DNA of 34,476 nucleotides, from the NCBI RefSeq assembly GCF_013868415.1, contig NZ_JACEMT010000050.1, forward strand, positions 113,073 through 147,548, read 5' to 3'. Positions 26,801-34,476 of this stretch are shown here, piece after piece. The translations under genes were made by a program, and so were the position numbers. This DNA is from Marinobacterium marinum (lineage in GTDB: Bacteria > Pseudomonadota > Gammaproteobacteria > Pseudomonadales > Balneatricaceae). The notes below the pieces were generated by a model. It was not told the DNA's origin and did not search any database. It was given only the letters and a program-made list of their open reading frames with translations. The number at the start of each line of letters is the position of its first letter. Position 1 is the first letter of the stretch.

Positions 26801-27637
26801 ATTGAGAATCTTATGCTGTGCCGCTTCCAGCAACTGCGCTTCGATAATTTCCCGCTCATCACGCCACAGAGTACGTGCCTGTTGCTCCAGCTGCTGCTGC
26901 TGTGGCAACCAGGCAGCCAGACTTTCGGCATAGGCGGCCGGGGACTGGGTCAACTCAATCGGCTCTCCCTGATAACGCACCTGGACGCTACCTGGCTGCA
27001 GCAACGGGCGAATCGATTTCAACAGCATGTCCGGATCAGCTGCCAGCTCACTCAACGCCTCCGCCGCAGTCGGCGGCAGGGCGTAGCACCAGCTGCGCCA
27101 GTAGTCACGGGCCATCTCGATCAGCAACTCATTGTCATTCTGTTCCAGCGCCTGTCGAAACAGGCTGCCGGTATCAAACGCATGTTGAGTCAGCATCCGC
27201 TGACACCAGCTGTGGATCGTGTAGACCGCGGCCTCATCCATCCATTCAGCAGCCAGCTCCAACTGACAGGCCGCTTGCCCTCTGGCCTCTTCATCCTCAT
27301 ATTCTGGTGCCGCCAGCAACTGTTGCAAGAAAGGGTCTGCCTTTCCCTTGCCCCTGAATACCTGTGCCGCCTCGGCCAGGCGACTGCGTATTCGATCACG
27401 CAGCTCGCGCGTGGCGGCATTGGTGAAGGTTACGACCAGAATGTCAGGTGGCAGCAGCACACGGCCAAAACCGGATTCGACAGAACCATGGCCCAACACC
27501 AGACGTACATACAGCGCCGCAATGGTAAATGTTTTGCCGGTCCCGGCACTGGCTTCGATCAACCGTACGCCTTGCAAGGGAAAATCCAGCGGATTCAATG
27601 TCTCGGGGCGTGTCGCCTGCGTATCCAGCCTGTTCAT
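23879..27637 (-). CDS. recB: RecB, helicase-nuclease subunit of exonuclease V
   Basis: The 1252-aa protein has Walker A EASAGTGKTFT near residue 30, VTFTNAATRELRDR, LIDEFQDTDPLQY as motif II, VTIHKSKGLEYPLVF, and a C-terminal RecB nuclease domain with GFIDLVFEHEGRYWVADYKSNWLG (the D and DYK metal ligands). With RecC and RecD it resects double-strand breaks until a Chi site and degrades linear foreign DNA. I start at ATG 27637, which overlaps the recC stop as ATGA; an in-frame ATG lies 12 nt upstream. Confidence 0.98.
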   Translation of the reverse strand: MNRLDTQATRPETLNPLDFPLQGVRLIEASAGTGKTFTIAALYVRLVLGHGSVESGFGRVLLPPDILVVTFTNAATRELRDRIRSRLAEAAQVFRGKGKADPFLQQLLAAPEYEDEEARGQAACQLELAAEWMDEAAVYTIHSWCQRMLTQHAFDTGSLFRQALEQNDNELLIEMARDYWRSWCYALPPTAAEALSELAADPDMLLKSIRPLLQPGSVQVRYQGEPIELTQSPAAYAESLAAWLPQQQQLEQQARTLWRDEREIIEAQLLEAAQHKILNNQSYKPATLPDQLTEMMTWVEGRSLPAERLEYFSRDRLTAKTAKARQGQTPAHPVFEQLQQLVDYLKTRPPLQPVQLHAADWIQQRFARSRERAATLGFNDMLVRLDEALQGEGGDHLAMTIRRQYPVALIDEFQDTDPLQYRIFSRIYPASFATRTCEDERHALLMIGDPKQAIYAFRGADIHTYLQARLDTAGRHYTLGRNFRSSTELVEATNSLFEQAEINQPEGAFRFAREGENPLPFIPVEANGRQDVFEVEGSRPPALTHWLLSDDTGDGVAVGQYRVLMAEHCASEICRLLTLAQQQQAGFRTEEGQLTALRPSDIAILVRSGSEAQVIREALERRAVRSVYLSDQASVYSTSEAEDLWRWLRACAEPEQPRYLHGALATATLGLGYARLERLTRDERAWELEVERFRQLRDIWQRQGVLAAVRQLLDGFELPAKLLQATGGERVLTNVLHLAELLQAASSQLEGELALIRHLQEQILDSSNGGEEHIMRLESDADLVQVVTIHKSKGLEYPLVFLPFICSYREVTADHGSYRYQSGSSRVLELDSQDSAAKAAADAERLQEDLRLLYVALTRPVHACWLGVAAIKYGRSLSLHKSAFGQLLGCAAKTDTDQLKARLQPLVQSGVIALEAPPEIQTALLPAAGAAEQLMSARRCHRPVAGERWWVASYSAIAQLQARVEMTMQDEVEPVETARDETARESRDEVQAASAIVEFAYDPHHFWKGPQAGTFLHGLLEWAADQGFARAAEDEALRHAFLAPRCQRREWQPWLPVLNSWMEQLLTTPLPLVDDGISLSGLSVYQAELEFWFEVADVPVTRLDRLISERVLPGKSRPALAPQQLGGMLKGFIDLVFEHEGRYWVADYKSNWLGPDDSCYSPAAMQTAVLEKRYDVQYVLYLLALHRLLKARMPEYAEDPIKGYEQHVGGAVYLFLRGINEADNHGCCIDRPAAELIETLDRLLAGAEVTHG

Positions 27638-30600
27638 GCGTCCTCCCATGACAACAGCTCGCCCTGTTCAATTAAGGGGCGGTAGAGCGCCTGGGCCCAG
27701 TCCAGCAGACCCGCCGCCAGTAAATCTTCAAAATCAGGCCAGGCACGTTGCAGATAACGATCCACCACCCCCTCGCCGGGATAGCGAGCGGATCCCATAT
27801 ACGCTTGCAAGGCGGCCTCATTCGGGTCCTTATCGTCCGCTGTAGAAAGCAAGGCCAGAGCTGTGCGGCAAGCCAACGGTGCAGGTTTGGACAGCGCTTG
27901 CAGATAATGGCCAAACAAATCATTCAGCAAAGACCGCGCCTGTTCCGCCGCCAGTGGCCGAATACGAGCACTGGTATCCGGCCCCACCAGGAAGGTTGTA
28001 AGTGAGTACCCACTTGCACTGAGTGCCAAATGATCCAACCAGGCACGGACCAAACGATGCCACCTGGGCGCTCCCTTATCACTGATTGCCTGAGGCGACG
28101 ACAGAATCAACGCCCTGTCCTGCCCTTCCGTGAGACGGAAGAGGCCGTCCACCCAGTCTTCCAGCAGGATCTCCACGCCGTCGGCCTTGAGAGTCAGGCG
28201 GACTTCCACTGGGTCCTGTATCGGTCGCCAATCAAGGTACAGGCGCTCCAGATGTTTCAGCGTCGATACCGCCGGACTGACAATTTCCCGCAAGGCCCGC
28301 TCGGCATAAGGCCCCAGTGGCAATTCTCCTGCTCGTTGCCAACGGGCCAGCTGTATCTGAATACCCGCTTCGTGCGAGCCGGCCTTGAGCCCGGCAGCGA
28401 TCAATTCCGATCCCAGGCGAAACTGGTCCAGACGATTGAAGCCGAAAGGCTCATGCTCCTCCTGTACCTCTTCCAGCGCCTCAAACCAAACCCCAAGCCG
28501 CTGGTTGAAGAAGGCATGCACCGGATATCGCAGGAAACGCTGCAACCGTTTAAGATCCAGACTCGACGGCAACTCCAGTGGCGGCAACGCCTCCCTTTCC
28601 TGCCGGGCTACCTGATCATGTACTTCACGCCATTCGGCAGCATAGGTGAATAAACGCGGATGCTGCTCAAAATAGCGCGAGCTGAAAGGTTGCAGGGGAT
28701 GTATGGTCGTCAGGTACGTCAACAGCGTTTCCCCATCGGTTGTCTGCCACCCCTGTTCCAGGTGATCTCGTAAACGGGACACCAGCACTGAAGGTGGTTG
28801 TTCGGCATTATCACGCACGCTGCGCCCCACCCAGCTGATATAGAGTGCATCCCGCGCCGACAGCAGGGCTTCCAGAAACAGATAACGGTCATCCTCGCGG
28901 CGAGACCGATCCCCCGGTCGGTAACGACCCGCCATGAGATCAAAGTCCATTGGCGGCTGCAGACGCGGGTAATCGCCATCGTTCATGCCCAGCAGGCACA
29001 CGCGGCGAAAGGGAATTGCCCGCATCGGCATCAGCGTTGCAATGTTCACGGCACCGGCCAGGAAGCGCTGTGACAGGCTCATCTCATCAATGCCATCCAG
29101 CCAGCTGTCGCGCACAACCTCAAGCGGCAAGGGGCGTTCCAGCTCCGCTTCCAGACAGGCCTCTTGCCAGTCCTGCAGGCGCTGTTGCAAGCGTTCTAAC
29201 AACATCAGATCCTGATCACTGACCGGCTGTAAAAAGCGCTCCAGTAACGCGATTAAAATCTGGCTCCACTCATGACAGGGCTTAGGGGTCAGTAAGTGCT
29301 CACGCAGCTGCAACAGTGCGGCAACCAGCTCAGCCAACGGCCCAACACGGGCGGCCTCGAGCCCTCCCACTTCACCATATGCTTCAATATCAGAGAAGGT
29401 CTGTCCTTCCCCCATCACATATCCCAGCAGCATACGCTTCAGCCCGAACAGCCAGGTGTTCTGTTCCAGACCTGCCGGCAGCTCAAGGCCGGCGCGTTGA
29501 GCGCCGTCCAATCCCCAGCGAATACCCGAATCCCGTATCCACTGCTGCAACTGGGGAAGATCGCTTTCCTCCATGCCGAAACGCTCACGCAATGCCGGTA
29601 CTTCCAACAGATCAAACAATTGGCTGATACCAAAACGCTCCTGTGGCAATTGCAGGAGAAGTTCCACAGCAATCAACAAGGGGGCCTGACCACGATGGTG
29701 CTGATCATTTAACGTGAAGGGGATAAAACGCGGGTCTGCTTTCGACAAGCGACCGAAGACCGACCGAATATGCGGCGCATACTGATCAATATCCGGCACC
29801 ATCACAATGATGTCACGGGGCCTTAAATCAGTATCATCCTGGAACCATTGCAACATCTGATCATGCAGAATTTCGACCTCTCGCTGACGACTGTGCGCAA
29901 CCTGGAAGGTAAGTGAGTCATCACATTCATGCCAATAGCGCTGTATTTCGGGCAGTGGCTCAAGATCCAGGATATCCTGCTGAATCTGATTCAGCAGCGG
30001 CAGAGCTGTTCGGTCGGACTCTGGTTCGTCAAACAGGTCAATACGCTGAAACCAGTCAGCATACGCGCTCGTATCATCAAACTGGTCCAATAGCTGTATA
30101 TAATCACGCCCCTGTTTACCCCAGGCTGCCAGAAGCGGCTGGGCATGCAAATGCATATCGCCGGCACTGATCTCTTCAGGCATGCCGGTCTTGCGCCGCT
30201 GACGTTGATGATTGCTGCGCAGCAAGTCCTTGCCGTCGATAATATCAGCCCAGTAATGGCGACAAGGGTTATGTACACAAAGCAACACTTGCGTATGCGC
30301 CGCCAGCGCCGACAGCGCTTCGATAAACTGCTGTGGCAGCGCAGAGATACCGAAGACAATCACTCGGCGCGGCAGAGCTTGAGGACGTCGGGGCAACGCT
30401 TCGCAGGCCTGAAGGAATTGCCGATGCAAGTCGGCACGGCTCATGCCCCTTTGGGGCTCACTAAGATCATTCCGAATAGCACGCCATAACAAGGGCTGCC
30501 ACAGCTGCTCCACTGGTAATGGCTGTTCCTGCCCCTGAGCATCAATCAAAACATCTCGGCCTGCAGCCCAGGCACTCAGCCAGTCAGCCCGATAAACCTG

Positions 30601-31080
30601 GTACTGGTCATAAAGATCAGCCAGACGTTCGGCCAGCTGATATTCCTTGCGTGCCGTCCCGTCATCAGCCAGGAACCGATGCAACTGCGCACACTCGGGG
30701 CGTGCAATCAGGTCCGGAAGTAGCCGTAACAAACGCCAGGCCAATCGGGATTTGTCATAAGGTGAGGTTTTGGGCACGCGATCTGCCCCCAGCACAGCAC
30801 GATAGGCCTGCCACAAAAAAGAGGCCGGGAGCTGAATATCCAGCGCTGCGGCGATACCACACCCAGGCTGCACTGTATCATCAGGTGAACGTGCCAGAGC
30901 CAGTTGCAACCACTGAGCGATACCATTGCTCTGCACCAGTATGGATTCGTTCTCCAGTACACCCAACGGGTTGCTGCGTATCCAGTACACCAGGACTTCT
31001 CGCAATGCTTCCAGGCGGTTGCCATGGATAATGGCCAACCCTGTGGGCAAGGCTTCCCTGTTCCGATCACTCACGCTCAC
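27634..31080 (-). CDS. recC: RecC, Chi-recognition subunit of exonuclease V
   Basis: The 1148-aa protein matches RecC from start to end: ILVQSNGIAQWLQLALA, PASFLWQAYRAVL, LADLYDQYQVYRADWL, RVIVFGISALPQQFIEALSALA, VHNPCRHYWADI and CLLGMNDGDYPR. RecC holds RecB and RecD together and reads Chi. It starts with GTG: AGGAGGAGA lies directly before GTG 31080 and 9 nt before a second in-frame GTG (31074), which may be the true start. It is the first gene of recC-recB-recD and follows the rRNA operon and its terminator on the same strand. Confidence 0.97.
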   Translation of the reverse strand: MSVSDRNREALPTGLAIIHGNRLEALREVLVYWIRSNPLGVLENESILVQSNGIAQWLQLALARSPDDTVQPGCGIAAALDIQLPASFLWQAYRAVLGADRVPKTSPYDKSRLAWRLLRLLPDLIARPECAQLHRFLADDGTARKEYQLAERLADLYDQYQVYRADWLSAWAAGRDVLIDAQGQEQPLPVEQLWQPLLWRAIRNDLSEPQRGMSRADLHRQFLQACEALPRRPQALPRRVIVFGISALPQQFIEALSALAAHTQVLLCVHNPCRHYWADIIDGKDLLRSNHQRQRRKTGMPEEISAGDMHLHAQPLLAAWGKQGRDYIQLLDQFDDTSAYADWFQRIDLFDEPESDRTALPLLNQIQQDILDLEPLPEIQRYWHECDDSLTFQVAHSRQREVEILHDQMLQWFQDDTDLRPRDIIVMVPDIDQYAPHIRSVFGRLSKADPRFIPFTLNDQHHRGQAPLLIAVELLLQLPQERFGISQLFDLLEVPALRERFGMEESDLPQLQQWIRDSGIRWGLDGAQRAGLELPAGLEQNTWLFGLKRMLLGYVMGEGQTFSDIEAYGEVGGLEAARVGPLAELVAALLQLREHLLTPKPCHEWSQILIALLERFLQPVSDQDLMLLERLQQRLQDWQEACLEAELERPLPLEVVRDSWLDGIDEMSLSQRFLAGAVNIATLMPMRAIPFRRVCLLGMNDGDYPRLQPPMDFDLMAGRYRPGDRSRREDDRYLFLEALLSARDALYISWVGRSVRDNAEQPPSVLVSRLRDHLEQGWQTTDGETLLTYLTTIHPLQPFSSRYFEQHPRLFTYAAEWREVHDQVARQEREALPPLELPSSLDLKRLQRFLRYPVHAFFNQRLGVWFEALEEVQEEHEPFGFNRLDQFRLGSELIAAGLKAGSHEAGIQIQLARWQRAGELPLGPYAERALREIVSPAVSTLKHLERLYLDWRPIQDPVEVRLTLKADGVEILLEDWVDGLFRLTEGQDRALILSSPQAISDKGAPRWHRLVRAWLDHLALSASGYSLTTFLVGPDTSARIRPLAAEQARSLLNDLFGHYLQALSKPAPLACRTALALLSTADDKDPNEAALQAYMGSARYPGEGVVDRYLQRAWPDFEDLLAAGLLDWAQALYRPLIEQGELLSWEDA

Positions 31081-31142
31081 TCTCCTCCTGCCGACTCAAC
31101 GCGCAAGGATACTACTCGGCGTGCCGGATTTCATCGCCCCCA

Positions 31143-31180
31143 AAACGCAAAAACCCCGATCTCAACGAGACCGGGGTTTT
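31143..31180 (-). terminator. rRNA operon terminator
   Basis: Arms 31180-31167 and 31163-31150 pair at 13 of 14 positions around a 3-nt loop; the minus strand continues into TTTTTGCGTTTT. It lies just after the 5S 3' end and about 60 bp before recC, insulating that operon from rRNA transcription. Confidence 0.9.
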
Positions 31181-31190
31181 CACTGAATAA

Positions 31191-31310
31191 ATGCTTGGCG
31201 ATGACCTACTCTCACATGGGGAAGCCCCACACTACCATCGGCGATGCCGCGTTTCACTGCTGAGTTCGGTATGGGATCAGGTGGTTCCACGGCTCTATTG
31301 TCGCCAAGCA
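31191..31310 (-). rRNA. rrf: 5S ribosomal RNA
   Basis: The minus strand reads TGCTTGGCGACAATAGAGCC at the 5' end and ends with the complementary GGTCATCGCCAAGCA. The internal CCGAACTCAG and CGATGGTAGTGTGGGG blocks are standard bacterial 5S. Length of about 120 nt is normal. Confidence 0.97.
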
Positions 31311-31454
31311 AAACTGGTACAAATCGGATCTGAAATTCGGTGACTGTCTGTGTTGTCGCTACAAGCGTTCAACCGGTGCTCTTGCGAGCTGCGATAATCA
31401 TATTCTTGACTGATCTTCAGTCTAACCATTCATTGCAAACGCCTTGGGCGTTAT
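31311..31454 (-). other. 23S-5S spacer
   Basis: This 144-bp spacer has no tRNA visible. Bases next to the 23S 3' end pair with those before the 23S 5' end (TTATATGGTCAAG at both ends in opposite sense), forming the 23S processing stem. Confidence 0.75.
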
Positions 31455-34339
<2,885 letters not shown>

Positions 34340-34476
34340 ATATAACCCGAAGGCGTCTGTTCAAATGAATGGTTCGTAACGATTATCGCCGGTTGGCGCT
34401 TGTATCAAACAATACAAGACAATCTTTCAGATCCAATTTGTTAAAGAGCGTTTAAAGCTAAGAAGCTTTAAAAGAT
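34340..34476 (-). other. 16S-23S spacer, 3' part, with boxA-like antitermination site
   Basis: This is the right window edge, upstream of 23S. CGCTCTTTAACA on the minus strand (34450-34439) matches the boxA antitermination element of rRNA spacers. No tRNA is seen in these 137 bases. The 16S gene would lie further right, outside the window. Confidence 0.75.

Noticed and set aside
3768-31080. CRISPR locus and recBCD as one defence island
   Set aside because: About 10 kb of housekeeping genes and differing strands lie between them, and recBCD is a core repair operon, so the proximity looks incidental.
4140-31263. Numerous long antisense frames opposite cas, aminotransferase, histidine kinase and recBCD genes
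   Set aside because: They are shadows in GC-rich coding DNA, with low-complexity translations and no family features.

Overview
The window looks like chromosomal DNA of a gammaproteobacterium, probably Oceanospirillales-like. The grounds are an I-F (Ypest-type) CRISPR-Cas locus, a recC-recB-recD operon, proteobacterial rRNA sequences, moderately high GC, and a diheme cytochrome pair resembling TsdB/TsdA. The genus is not resolvable from the sequence alone.

Layout. Positions 1-3637 are a large type I-F CRISPR array, cut by the left window edge, with 61 apparently identical 28-nt repeats and 60 complete spacers. It is read leftwards from a leader at 3638-3767. A complete I-F cas set follows on the minus strand: cas1 (12325 to 11348), cas2-3 (11351 to 8049), then csy1, csy2, csy3 and csy4/cas6f (7637 to 3768). 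From 12835 to 15550 is a three-gene minus-strand operon: a YbdL-like aminotransferase, an omega-amidase-like nitrilase and PxpA. On the plus strand are a tiny membrane-protein candidate and a periplasmic binding protein overlapped by a BarA-like hybrid kinase. Minus-strand genes resume with two small membrane-anchored proteins, tsdA/tsdB-like cytochromes and recD-recB-recC. The window closes with a 5S-23S rRNA stretch, also minus strand.

The most interesting part is the 411-bp gap between cas2-3 and csy1. On the plus strand it holds a miniature CRISPR unit: two degenerate I-F repeats flanking one 31-nt guide, followed at once by a strong intrinsic terminator. The guide matches a site in its own upstream region: CC PAM at 7903-7904 and protospacer from 7905. 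Matches are 10/10 in the seed and 20 of the first 23 positions, and three of the mismatches lie at positions 12, 18 and 24, the every-sixth bases that type I guides do not pair. The site covers the predicted promoter of the small RNA and abuts the predicted divergent promoter of csy1-4. The csy side begins with a structured leader: a 5'-terminal hairpin, a second hairpin directly before a ten-base Shine-Dalgarno, a 14-codon ORF with tandem AUA codons, and a third hairpin. This fits a CreA/CreR-type crRNA-like regulator that reuses the Csy complex as a repressor. The leader is a candidate for a CreT-like toxin RNA or a regulatory leader peptide. No expression data are available, so the functional reading is inference from sequence.
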